Assembly: GCA_021812735.1 (NCBI GenBank)
Contig: JAKAMV010000018.1
Coordinates: forward strand, 23,445 to 32,367
Origin: Chloroflexota bacterium
GTDB lineage: Bacteria; Chloroflexota; Limnocylindria; Limnocylindrales; CSP1-4
Length of the DNA stretch: 8,923 nucleotides
Direction: 5' to 3'
The number at the start of each line of letters is the position of its first letter. The stretch's first letter is position 1. Under the pieces are notes generated by a model that made no database searches, was not told where the DNA came from, and was given only the letters and a program-made list of their open reading frames with translations. Positions 1 through 6,420 of the stretch are shown in pieces. The translations under genes and the position numbers were made by a program.

Positions 1-1
1 G

Positions 2-394
2 TCGAGCGGGCGGTCGGCAGCGGAGGTGGCCGCTGCGCGCGCCGACACGTCGTCCGAGGCACCGCCGGTGTCCGAGCTCTCGACCGGCCAACAGGAGCTC
101 GACGACGTCGTGGTCGACATGGCCGGGCACCGCGTCCTGCGCGAGGGCGTCGAACTGCCCGTCACGGCGAAGGCGTTCGACCTGCTGGCCTTTCTGATGC
201 GTCACCCCGGACAGGTGTTCACGCGGGAACAGCTGCTCGACCGCGTCTGGGGGTACGAGTACGCGGGGGAGACGCGGACCGTCGACGTGCACATCCACCA
301 GCTGCGCAGCCTGATCGAGGCGGACTCGTCGGAGCCGCGCTTCCTGCACACGGTGCGTGGCGTCGGCTACGTGTTCCGCCGACCGAACCAATGA
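2..394 (+). CDS. OmpR/PhoB-type response regulator, C-terminal winged-helix part (5' end cut off)
   Basis: This is the DNA-binding half of a transcription factor that would be activated by phosphorylation from a histidine kinase. The reading frame is open from base 2, so the gene very likely begins outside the window and the missing part should be the receiver domain. A GTG at 26 is a possible internal start, but it would leave a protein with no receiver. What is visible is an Ala/Ser/Glu-rich linker (to about base 110) and then a complete Trans_Reg_C winged helix: the LPVTAKAFDLLAFLMRHPG segment, the FTREQLLDRVWG helix, the TRTVDVHIHQLRSLIE recognition helix and the terminal VRGVGYVF hairpin. 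The usual basic RRKIE end of the recognition helix is RSLIE here. The kinase gene begins 48 bp downstream on the same strand, which makes the two a probable cognate pair of the PhoB/PhoR or RegX3/SenX3 type. The stimulus cannot be told from the sequence. Confidence 0.93.
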   Translation, partial: SSGRSAAEVAAARADTSSEAPPVSELSTGQQELDDVVVDMAGHRVLREGVELPVTAKAFDLLAFLMRHPGQVFTREQLLDRVWGYEYAGETRTVDVHIHQLRSLIEADSSEPRFLHTVRGVGYVFRRPNQ

Positions 395-442
395 GGCCGC
401 CACGGGCGCGCGGGGCACCGCGCCGATGAACCTCGACTGTCG

Positions 443-1765
443 ATGAGCGCCGAGCTGGTCGCGCTCGGGGTCGCCGGCATCCTACTCGGCCTTGCCGCCG
501 GCTTTGCCATCAGTCGGGAGGTCACCGTCGAGCGAGTCCGCCAGATCGTCGGTGGCGGGTCTGGTGAACCGCTCGAATCGGCCGTGCGGGACCTGCTCGA
601 ACGGAGCAGTCAGGCAGAATGGCGCGCGAGGCTCGAGAGCCAGGATCTGGCGCACCTCACCGAGTTGGTCGGGACGGGCATCATCCGCCTCGACGACGAC
701 CTGCGGGTGACGGCCGCCAACCGGGCGGCGCACCTGTACCTGGACGTGGCGCCGGGAGCGCTGCTCGGCCGGCGGGTGGCGGACCGGCCCGGCGTGCGAC
801 CAGACGATGTATCAGAGGAAGCCGCCCTTGGGCTCGGGGACGTGCGCCTCGATGCGGTGACGCGCACGGCCTGGCGGAACGGCAGCGCGGCCGACGAGAT
901 CGCCGTGGGCGGTCCGGAGGGGCGCACGCTCTCGATCCGCGCCCGTCGCTCCCCCAGCGAGGGAGTCTGGGTCGTACTCGAGGATCTCTCCGAACTGCGA
1001 CGCCTGCAGCGGATCCGGACGGAGTTCATCGACAACCTCTCGCACGAACTCCGCACGCCGCTCACCACGGTGCGGCTGCTGACCGAGACCCTCGCGCGAG
1101 ACCTCGAGGAGATAGAGGTGCCGGAGCGGGTGGTCGAGATCGTGCAGAAGATCGACGTCGAGACGGGGCACCTGGTCCAGATGGCCACCGAGCTGCTCGA
1201 CCTCGCGAAGATCGAGCAGGCCGGCAAGCCGCAGCTCTACATCGACGACGTCGATCTGGCGCCGATCGTGACCAGTGTGCTGGACCGGCTCGCGCTCTTC
1301 GCCGAGCGGCAGGGCGTGCGCCTGCGGGCCGAAATCGATCCGGCCACGCCGCCGGTGCTGGGTGACGCGGAACGGCTAGGGCAGTTGCTGATCAACCTGG
1401 TGCACAACGCGATCAAGTTCTCGCCGTCTGGCGGCGACGTGATCGTCCGGGCGCGACCGCAGCCTGCGCCGGCGGCGTCCGCATCGACGAGATCTGCGTT
1501 CGTCGTCTTGGAGGTCGAGGATCACGGCGTGGGGATCCCGGAGGCAGACCTGCCGCGCGTCTTCGAGCGTTTCTACAAGGTCGACAAGGCACGCGTGCGC
1601 GGGGGCGGCGGCACGGGGCTTGGGCTCGCGATCGTCCGGCACATCGCGGAGGACCACGGCGGCCAAGTCGCGGTGGAGAGCGTCGAGGGGATGGGCTCGA
1701 CGTTCCGGGTCACGCTGCCGGGTGCGCCGCCGGTGCCGACGGTCGGTCGCCGCACAGGCAACTGA
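443..1765 (+). CDS. PhoR-like membrane sensor histidine kinase
   Basis: A 440-residue kinase that should autophosphorylate on His and pass the phosphate to the regulator encoded just upstream. One N-terminal hydrophobic segment (about residues 4-23) is followed directly by a cytoplasmic linker, with no room for an extracellular sensor domain. A degenerate PAS domain covers about residues 72-182. The HisKA box has His201 in FIDNLSHELRTPL. The ATP-binding domain has the N box around NLVHNAIKF (318-326), G1 DHGVGIP (360-366), F box FERFYKVD (374-381) and G2 GGGGTGLGLAI (387-397). All catalytic motifs are intact. This architecture resembles PhoR/SenX3 kinases, in which the PAS region and membrane partners do the sensing; phosphate control is therefore a guess from family. 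The ATG at 443 has no strong Shine-Dalgarno; the only other ATG nearby (426) is out of frame and reads into a stop after six codons. It ends 21 bp before the stop of the converging DUF72 gene. Confidence 0.94.
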   Translation: MSAELVALGVAGILLGLAAGFAISREVTVERVRQIVGGGSGEPLESAVRDLLERSSQAEWRARLESQDLAHLTELVGTGIIRLDDDLRVTAANRAAHLYLDVAPGALLGRRVADRPGVRPDDVSEEAALGLGDVRLDAVTRTAWRNGSAADEIAVGGPEGRTLSIRARRSPSEGVWVVLEDLSELRRLQRIRTEFIDNLSHELRTPLTTVRLLTETLARDLEEIEVPERVVEIVQKIDVETGHLVQMATELLDLAKIEQAGKPQLYIDDVDLAPIVTSVLDRLALFAERQGVRLRAEIDPATPPVLGDAERLGQLLINLVHNAIKFSPSGGDVIVRARPQPAPAASASTRSAFVVLEVEDHGVGIPEADLPRVFERFYKVDKARVRGGGGTGLGLAIVRHIAEDHGGQVAVESVEGMGSTFRVTLPGAPPVPTVGRRTGN

Positions 1766-1786
1766 GGCCCGGCAGGCCGCGACCGA

Positions 1787-2830
1787 TCACTCGAGCCGGA
1801 CCCCCTGCAGCAGCGCGGCGATCTCCCGCGCGTTCGTCGCGCCGTAGTTCGCAAAGCAGTTGTTCATCAGCACGTGCATCTCGCGGGCGGCCGTCGCCGC
1901 CTCGATGATGCGCGGCACCCACTCGCCGAGTTCTGCGCGGTCGTAGAGATAGCGGTAGCGCTCCGCGGTTGGGATCCCCGTCGCCTCCCACGTCTCGGCT
2001 CGTCGGCCGTGAAACCGCACGATCGCGAGCTGCGGCGAGGTGGTGGCGACGACCGGTGGCATGCTGCTGCGCAGCCCCTGCGGCTCATCGACCATCACGA
2101 ATGGCATGCCGTGGTCGGCCAGGAACTGCAACGTCCGCTCGGCGTTCCGCTCGTCGAGCCAGGCCGCGTTGCGGAACTCGACGGCACAGGTGAGCCCGGC
2201 CAGCCGCTCGCGGGCCTCGACGATCGCGTCGCGATCCCGCGCCGACGGCACCACCCAACGCGGGTACTGCAGCAGCACGGATCCGAGCCTGCCAGACGCT
2301 TGCAACGGTTCGATCCCGGCGATGAAGAGGCGCCAGATCTCGTCGCGCAGCTCCGGCGGCAGGTCGCTCGCGTAGAGGCGCGGTTTGGCGGCGAGCTCGG
2401 CGGGCAGGGCGTCGCGGATCTGGCGTGGCAGGCGCCGCGTCTCGCTGGGCTGGCCGGTCATCAGTGCGTGCGCCTTCACGTCGAAGGTGAAGTCGGGCGG
2501 CGTCCGGCGCACCCAGAGCCTCGCCGTCGCCGGTACCGGCAGCGCGTAGTAGGTGGCGTCGACTTCCACCAACGGGAAGCTGCGGGCGTAGTAGATGAGG
2601 CGCGCTTCGGCGGTCTCGGCGTCGGGCGGGTAGAAGACGCCGGGGGCGGTCATGGTGGGGTCGGTCCACGAGGCGGTCCCGATCCGGATCTCCCCTCCCG
2701 ACGGGGCCGCGATCGGAAGTGCGGCGGCGTCTTCGAGGGCGCGGGCCCGCCGTGCGGCTTCGGCCGGGCCTGGATCGTGTGGACCGCCGTACGGCATCGA
2801 CCGCTCGGGCTCGCAGCTCGTGCCCGTCAT
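1787..2830 (-). CDS. DUF72 (YecE-like) TIM-barrel protein
   Basis: A 347-residue member of the DUF72/YecE family, TIM-barrel proteins of unknown reaction. The family signature runs through the protein in order: IGTASWTDP (50-58), YYARSFPLVEVDATYYALP (80-98), DFTFDVKAHALMTG (113-126), LLQYPRW (186-192), AVEFRNAAWL (216-225), the PQLAIVRFHGR strand (266-276) and HVLMNNCFANYGATNA near the C terminus (319-334). About 45 residues precede the first barrel strand, rich in Ala, Glu and Pro and longer than is usual. A second in-frame ATG at 2797 (residue 12) is an alternative start, and neither start has a clear ribosome-binding site. The gene lies 40 bp downstream of the large histidine kinase in the same direction and is probably co-transcribed with it, although no functional link between the two families is known to me. 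It is convergent with the PhoR-like kinase gene. Confidence 0.93.
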   Translation of the reverse strand: MTGTSCEPERSMPYGGPHDPGPAEAARRARALEDAAALPIAAPSGGEIRIGTASWTDPTMTAPGVFYPPDAETAEARLIYYARSFPLVEVDATYYALPVPATARLWVRRTPPDFTFDVKAHALMTGQPSETRRLPRQIRDALPAELAAKPRLYASDLPPELRDEIWRLFIAGIEPLQASGRLGSVLLQYPRWVVPSARDRDAIVEARERLAGLTCAVEFRNAAWLDERNAERTLQFLADHGMPFVMVDEPQGLRSSMPPVVATTSPQLAIVRFHGRRAETWEATGIPTAERYRYLYDRAELGEWVPRIIEAATAAREMHVLMNNCFANYGATNAREIAALLQGVRLE

Positions 2831-2870
2831 CGCCGTCGCCTGCCCCGCCCCTCGCCCGCGCCGATCGCGC

Positions 2871-4682
2871 TCACGCGTCGCCCGGTGGTTCGGCAGGAAG
2901 CGCGAAGACGAACGCCGCCCCGTCGCCGGGATGCTCGACCCAGATCGAGCCCCCCATCGCCTGGACGAGGCCGCGGGCCACGCTCAGTCCGAGACCCGTG
3001 CCGCCGGTCGGACCGCCCGTGGTGAAGCGCTCGAAGATCCGATTGCGTATGGCTTCCGAGATGCCGGGCCCGTGGTCGCGGACGGTGACCACGAGGCGAG
3101 CTCCGGTGGGCCGCACGCGATCGTGCGGGGTGCCGTCCACGCTCGACGCGATCGGTTCGCCACCGGCCCCAGCGCCGCGGTCGTCGGCCCCAGCGCCGCG
3201 GTCGTGGCCACCGCCGACCCCAGCGCCCAGTTCGGTCGCCCGCTCCTCGCGGATCGCGACCTCGACCGGTGCGCCGCCCCCGTGCTTGACCGCGTTGTCG
3301 AGCAGCGCCCAGACGACCTGGTCGAGCCAGTCCCGATCGGCCACCGCCAGCCATCCCGCCGCATCGTCCCGGAGCGTGAACGGCACCTCATCGTGCCCGA
3401 GGCTTTCCCACGCCCGACGGACCAACGGGGCCAGCGCCACGATCTCTTCCTGCGGTCGCAGCGTGCCGGCCTCCAGACGCGACACCGTCAGCAGTTGCGC
3501 GACCAGCCGCGAGAGCCGATCCGCCTGCTCGATGATGATGCGCAGCCCCGGATCGTGGTTGTGTGTCGCCAGTCGCTCGGCGAAGGCGCGGATGCTGGTC
3601 AGCGGTGTCTGCAGATTGTGGCTCACACCGCGCAGGAACTCGCTCTTCAGCTCCGAGAGCGAGTTCGCCGCCGCGTAGAGCTCGGCGTTCCGCACCGCGG
3701 CCGCGAGCTGGTTGCCGAACAAGGCGAGCAGGTCGGTGTCCGCGGGGCCCCAGTCGCGTGTCGGGGGCACGACCGCGCGCAGCCAGCCCACCTCGTCGTC
3801 GCCGAGGCGCAGCGGCGCTACCACGATCCACGCCTCGCCGGGGACCCGTTCGCCCGGTTCCGGCGCGTTCCGGCGCCCCTCGCTAGCCAGCACGATCTCG
3901 GCCGAGCGGAACCCGAAGGCGGTGGTCGCGGCACGTTCGGCCGTCGCAAGGAGCGGTGCGATCCCGTCGCGCGGTGACAAGGCGGCCAGCGCCTCCAGCA
4001 CCTGGTGCAGCGACTCGTTCCGGGCCGCGAGCGCCGCCGCGAGCCGATTGTGGCTCTCGGCCAGGCGCCCGAGCTCGTCGTCCGCCGGCGCCACGATGCG
4101 GGCCGACAGATCGCCTGCCTGCAGTCGGTCGAGCGTGACCGTCAGTTCGCGCATCGGATGGATCAGCACACGAGCCAGGGCGAAGCTGAGGAAGACGCCC
4201 CAGAGCACGGTCATCGTCAGGGCGACCGCCAGGACCACGCCCACATCGGGCGAGCCCGCGAGCGGCTGGGCCAGGGCGAGGTAGCCGATCAGCTGGCCGG
4301 CAGCGCCCTGCAACGGTACGACCGCGACGATGCGGCTGCCGGTCTGCATGGCGACCCCGTCGCTCGCCGACGAGGGGAATGGCGGCAGGGTGGCGATCGC
4401 GGCGTCCCCGGACTGGGATCGCGCGACGCCGTCCAGGTCGAAGATCGTGACGCTTCCACCGGTGAGCGCCGCGAGGCGTCCGGCCGCGGACGCGTCGGGG
4501 AGCTGCTGACGCGGCAGCCCGGCGGCCGCGAGCTGCGCCAGGCGGAGCGTGGCCGACTGTTGCTGTTGGGCCGCGCCGGAGGTGGCGAGCTGGACGGCCA
4601 CCACGCCGAAGACGAGGACGGGGAGCAGCGCGACCGTCGCGAGCGCGAGGAAGAGTCGGGACCGGAGGGGTAACCGGCTCAC
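2871..4682 (-). CDS. HAMP-GAF sensor histidine kinase with atypical SHNLQTPL H-box
   Basis: A 603-residue membrane kinase. In order: transmembrane segment 1 (about 10-30), an extracytoplasmic sensor region (about 31-145, containing TIFDLDGVARSQSG as in PDC/Cache-type folds), transmembrane segment 2 (about 147-170), HAMP (about 170-222, with HPMREL and DELGRLAESHNRL), a GAF-like domain (about 235-335), HisKA and HATPase_c. The phospho-accepting His355 sits in FLRGVSHNLQTPL, with Asn rather than Glu/Asp at the next position. ATP-site motifs are LLDNAVKHG (461-469), DHGPGIS (536-542), IFERFTTGG and GGTGLGLSVARG (560-571). About 47 residues rich in Gly, Ala, Asp and Arg are inserted between the N and G1 boxes and contain a heptapeptide repeat. 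Start choice: an in-frame TGA lies six codons upstream and the GTG at 4682 is the only start codon before the first membrane helix. No response regulator gene adjoins it, so its partner lies elsewhere. Confidence 0.92.
   Translation of the reverse strand: MSRLPLRSRLFLALATVALLPVLVFGVVAVQLATSGAAQQQQSATLRLAQLAAAGLPRQQLPDASAAGRLAALTGGSVTIFDLDGVARSQSGDAAIATLPPFPSSASDGVAMQTGSRIVAVVPLQGAAGQLIGYLALAQPLAGSPDVGVVLAVALTMTVLWGVFLSFALARVLIHPMRELTVTLDRLQAGDLSARIVAPADDELGRLAESHNRLAAALAARNESLHQVLEALAALSPRDGIAPLLATAERAATTAFGFRSAEIVLASEGRRNAPEPGERVPGEAWIVVAPLRLGDDEVGWLRAVVPPTRDWGPADTDLLALFGNQLAAAVRNAELYAAANSLSELKSEFLRGVSHNLQTPLTSIRAFAERLATHNHDPGLRIIIEQADRLSRLVAQLLTVSRLEAGTLRPQEEIVALAPLVRRAWESLGHDEVPFTLRDDAAGWLAVADRDWLDQVVWALLDNAVKHGGGAPVEVAIREERATELGAGVGGGHDRGAGADDRGAGAGGEPIASSVDGTPHDRVRPTGARLVVTVRDHGPGISEAIRNRIFERFTTGGPTGGTGLGLSVARGLVQAMGGSIWVEHPGDGAAFVFALPAEPPGDA
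3165..3206 (-). repeat. 21-bp in-frame tandem repeat inside the kinase gene
   Basis: Two head-to-tail 21-bp units (3165-3185 and 3186-3206) differ only in their last base. On the coding strand they give the heptapeptides DRGAGAD and DRGAGAG. A degenerate third piece (accccagcgcc, 3217-3227) follows after a short interruption. The repeat lies in the extra loop between the N and G1 boxes of the ATP-binding domain and is a multiple of three, so copy-number change would keep the frame. Confidence 0.85.
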
Positions 4683-4700
4683 GGTGTGGCGAGCATATCA
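4683..4700 (-). promoter_or_regulatory. Possible extended -10 element giving a near-leaderless kinase mRNA
   Basis: Reading the minus strand, TGATATGCT (4700-4692) matches the extended -10 pattern TGnTATnnT and ends nine bases before the GTG start at 4682. Transcription from it would begin about 2-4 bases before the GTG, and there is no Shine-Dalgarno sequence in between, which fits a leaderless or near-leaderless message. No -35 element is recognisable at the usual spacing, as is allowed for extended -10 promoters. The same TGA is the in-frame stop that bounds the start. This is a guess from a short match in GC-rich DNA. Confidence 0.25.
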
Positions 4701-5043
4701 GCTGGCGAACACGGGGAGCGTGTGGCGGCTCGGCTCGTGGGGGCAGCTGATGGAAGGCCGCATTACCGACGCGCCGAGACGCGGTGATCGGCATGCAGCG
4801 CACATCGCTGCCCTCCACGTGCGTCACCACCGGTCTGCCCCCTGGTGGGCCGCTCTTGCCTTCCACCGGGTGGTGCGCGTCGGCGAACAGGCCGGCCGCA
4901 GCTACCGGCGATCCCGTGGAGGGTGCGTCAGATGGCTCCGCTCCCGGCGTTACACGGCTCAGGTCGACGGCCATTCCGGTCGCACGCACACGACGGTCGC
5001 GGGCACGAGCCGCGGGACGCGCGTAACCGATCACACGCTGATC

Positions 5044-5087
5044 GAGAGGGAGCACCCTCACGCAGGGCCCAAAGCGCCGCCCCTCTC
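5044..5087. other. Nested inverted repeat in the intergenic region
   Basis: The arms gagaggg (5044-5050) and ccctctc (5081-5087) are perfect complements and enclose a smaller hairpin, ccct (5055-5058) with aggg (5064-5067) around a five-base loop. It could fold in RNA from either strand. On the minus strand it lies about 55-100 bp past the stop of the TadG-like gene, in its 3' untranslated region or ahead of the kinase promoter. In DNA this rich in G and C such pairs also arise by chance. Confidence 0.3.
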
Positions 5088-5109
5088 CACCGAATGCGCT
5101 GTCGCTGGT

Positions 5110-5131
5110 GCGGGTGGGCGCCCCCTCCCGC
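5110..5131 (-). terminator. Possible terminator hairpin after the Tad-like operon
   Basis: Nine bases after the TadG-like stop codon the minus strand reads GCGGG, mismatch, GGG, loop GGCG, CCC, mismatch, CCCGC: a compact near-symmetric GC hairpin of 5 plus 3 bp around an A-A mismatch. Its position at the end of the gene run fits a transcript end. No run of T follows it, so it is not a standard intrinsic terminator; it may need Rho or act as a 3'-end stabilising stem. Confidence 0.35.
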
Positions 5132-5140
5132 GCCACACGC

Positions 5141-6397
5141 TCAGTGGATGAGCTGGACCCCCACGATGCTCGTCACTGTGGACCCACCGCCAGATGGCGG
5201 GCGCACCACGGTGGTCCCGGTCACGTACTTGACGAACCGCCCTGCGAGACAGGAGGTGCCGCCGTTTCCACCGTTCGCGCAGATCGCTTGGTTGTTCCCC
5301 TGGATGTAGGCCCCGTACTGATAGGTGGCCCCGCAGAAGTCATTGGCACCGCCGCAGAGCTGGAACGCCGCGAATTGGGCAACGTGATACCACTGCTGTT
5401 GCCCATTGCCGCTCAGGTGGCCGCTCGGGCAGTCGTTCAGACCGTTCCCGGTCGGCTGTGCATCGCAGGTGTTGTCGAACATCGGGATCAGCACGATCTG
5501 CCCGTCGTACGCGCGCAGCGCCGTCTCGACGTCTCCGCTGTTGATGTTCCCGGTTTGCGAGATGTACTGCCATGACGGGACGGGGATGGGAGGGTTGTTG
5601 GGTGTCTCGATCGATTGGACCAGCTCCTGGGTTCCGCCGGCCGGCGGGGTCCAGTCCACCCACCCAACGTTGCCGGGGCCGTTTTGGCAGAGCGGCACGG
5701 TGAGGACCGTGTTCAGCGGCCACGGCTGACCGGTCGGCGGCCAGATGACCTGGTTGTTCGAGCTGCACTGGAGGAGGAAGACTGGCAGCATCATCGGGAG
5801 CAGCGCGCAGCCGGATATGGCATCGCACTCTGCCTGGAGGAAGCCCGACACCGCCGTGGCGGTCGCAGACGCGGACATCGTCGAAATCCCGACCGCAGCC
5901 GCGAGGTAGGTGTGAAATTGGCGGGCGCCGCTGACGAGGACGCCGCTCGGCGGGCCAGGGGTGGCCGAAGGGCAGGCGGTGGGCCAGTTGGCGTTGGTCG
6001 GGGGCATCTGGCCACTGCCGACCTGCGCGGCCGTGCTGGTATCTGCGGCGGCCGCGCCGGTTGGGGTGAGCAGGGTGCCGCAGACATCCGTGTAGTAACC
6101 GGGCGGTGTGGGGATCCCGTTCTGGGCGGCCATCTGGGCCATGGCGGTGGCCGTCGCGGCATCCCAGCCGGCAGCCGGCGCGGTTTGGCCCGCCCACATC
6201 TGGGCGAGCGTGACGGCGCCGGCCTCCGCGACGGCGTCGGTGGCGTTTTGCACGATGCGCTGTTGGGCCCAGGCGTTCCCGCCATCGACCACCAGGGCGG
6301 TCAGCGCCAACACTGCTGCGATGCCGCCGACCAGCAGCGGCAACGCCTGGCCGCCTTGTCTGCCATGGCGCGCGTTGGATCTCCGGAACGTCGACAT
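5141..6397 (-). CDS. TadG-like (Tad_N) pilus-assembly envelope protein, second copy
   Basis: A 418-residue protein with the Tad_N signature: basic N terminus, GQALPLLVGG, one transmembrane helix (about 18-38), then the VVDGGNAWAQQRIVQNATDAVAEAGA segment (36-61, with the conserved D-G and Q-N-A-D-A positions). A region like the post-helix part of other TadG-like proteins follows (VLVSGARQ, then SATATA, about 153-182). The C-terminal half (about 209-395) is exported, has most of the 12 cysteines, and matches the first TadG-like protein at NGPGNVGWVDW, ETPNNP and AGRFVKYVTGT. TadG-like proteins take part in Tad/Flp pilus assembly or cell-surface attachment, by an unsettled mechanism. The frame is open to 6649, but the ATG at 6397 has a strong Shine-Dalgarno six bases away; an ATG at 6424 (ATGA overlap with the preceding stop) would add nine residues and has no such site. 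It is the last gene of the unit. Confidence 0.87.
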   Translation of the reverse strand: MSTFRRSNARHGRQGGQALPLLVGGIAAVLALTALVVDGGNAWAQQRIVQNATDAVAEAGAVTLAQMWAGQTAPAAGWDAATATAMAQMAAQNGIPTPPGYYTDVCGTLLTPTGAAAADTSTAAQVGSGQMPPTNANWPTACPSATPGPPSGVLVSGARQFHTYLAAAVGISTMSASATATAVSGFLQAECDAISGCALLPMMLPVFLLQCSSNNQVIWPPTGQPWPLNTVLTVPLCQNGPGNVGWVDWTPPAGGTQELVQSIETPNNPPIPVPSWQYISQTGNINSGDVETALRAYDGQIVLIPMFDNTCDAQPTGNGLNDCPSGHLSGNGQQQWYHVAQFAAFQLCGGANDFCGATYQYGAYIQGNNQAICANGGNGGTSCLAGRFVKYVTGTTVVRPPSGGGSTVTSIVGVQLIH

Positions 6398-6403
6398 TCC
6401 CGA

Positions 6404-6411
6404 ACCTCCCC
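6404..6411 (-). promoter_or_regulatory. Strong Shine-Dalgarno that decides the TadG-like start
   Basis: On the minus strand GGGGAGGT (6411-6404) ends six bases before the ATG at 6397. It is the best ribosome-binding site in the window and favours this ATG over the ATG at 6424, which overlaps the stop of the preceding TadE-like gene. Because the site lies only ten bases beyond that stop, terminating ribosomes could reinitiate here. Confidence 0.75.
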
Positions 6412-6420
6412 GCTCGATGC

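Larger units (their letters stand above)
4683..5140. other. 458-bp intergenic region without a convincing gene
   Basis: This stretch lies between the 5' end of the large kinase gene and the 3' end of the last TadG-like gene, both on the minus strand. Long open frames cross it on both strands, but they have arginine- and proline-rich composition, run far into the neighbouring genes in the wrong frame, and show no family motif, as expected of stop-poor GC-rich DNA. I see no tRNA signature and no riboswitch consensus. It does hold a hairpin just after the TadG-like stop (5110-5131), a second structured segment at 5044-5087 (7-bp outer arms GAGAGGG/CCCTCTC with an inner CCCT/AGGG hairpin), and presumably the promoter of the kinase gene. 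Confidence 0.6.

Noticed and set aside
426..446. Six-codon mini-frame ending with an ATGA overlap on the PhoR-like kinase start
   Set aside because: It is too short to judge and has no ribosome-binding site; such overlaps occur by chance.
1766..1786. Bidirectional terminator between the convergent kinase and DUF72 genes
   Set aside because: Only a 4-bp GGCC/GGCC pairing is possible in the 21-bp gap and there is no T-run on either strand.
1874..3025. Plus-strand open frame opposite the DUF72 gene
   Set aside because: It is antisense to a clear DUF72 protein with intact family motifs; the translation has no recognisable domain.
2652..3977. Plus-strand open frame opposite the kinase gene
   Set aside because: It mirrors the kinase coding sequence and is dominated by Arg, Asp and Pro, with no family signal.
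3883..5136. Long minus-strand open frame crossing the 458-bp gap and the 5' part of the large kinase gene
   Set aside because: It overlaps about 800 bp of the well-supported kinase in another frame, is very rich in Arg, Pro and Ala, and has no family motif; stop-free frames are expected in DNA this GC-rich.
4683..5140. A cyclic-di-GMP or cobalamin riboswitch or a tRNA in the gap
   Set aside because: I looked for the conserved GEMM core, the B12 box and the tRNA T-loop signature on both strands and found none.
4549..5151. Plus-strand open frame over the intergenic gap
   Set aside because: It starts inside the kinase gene on the opposite strand, has no ribosome-binding site, and has an Arg/His-rich composition typical of shadow frames.
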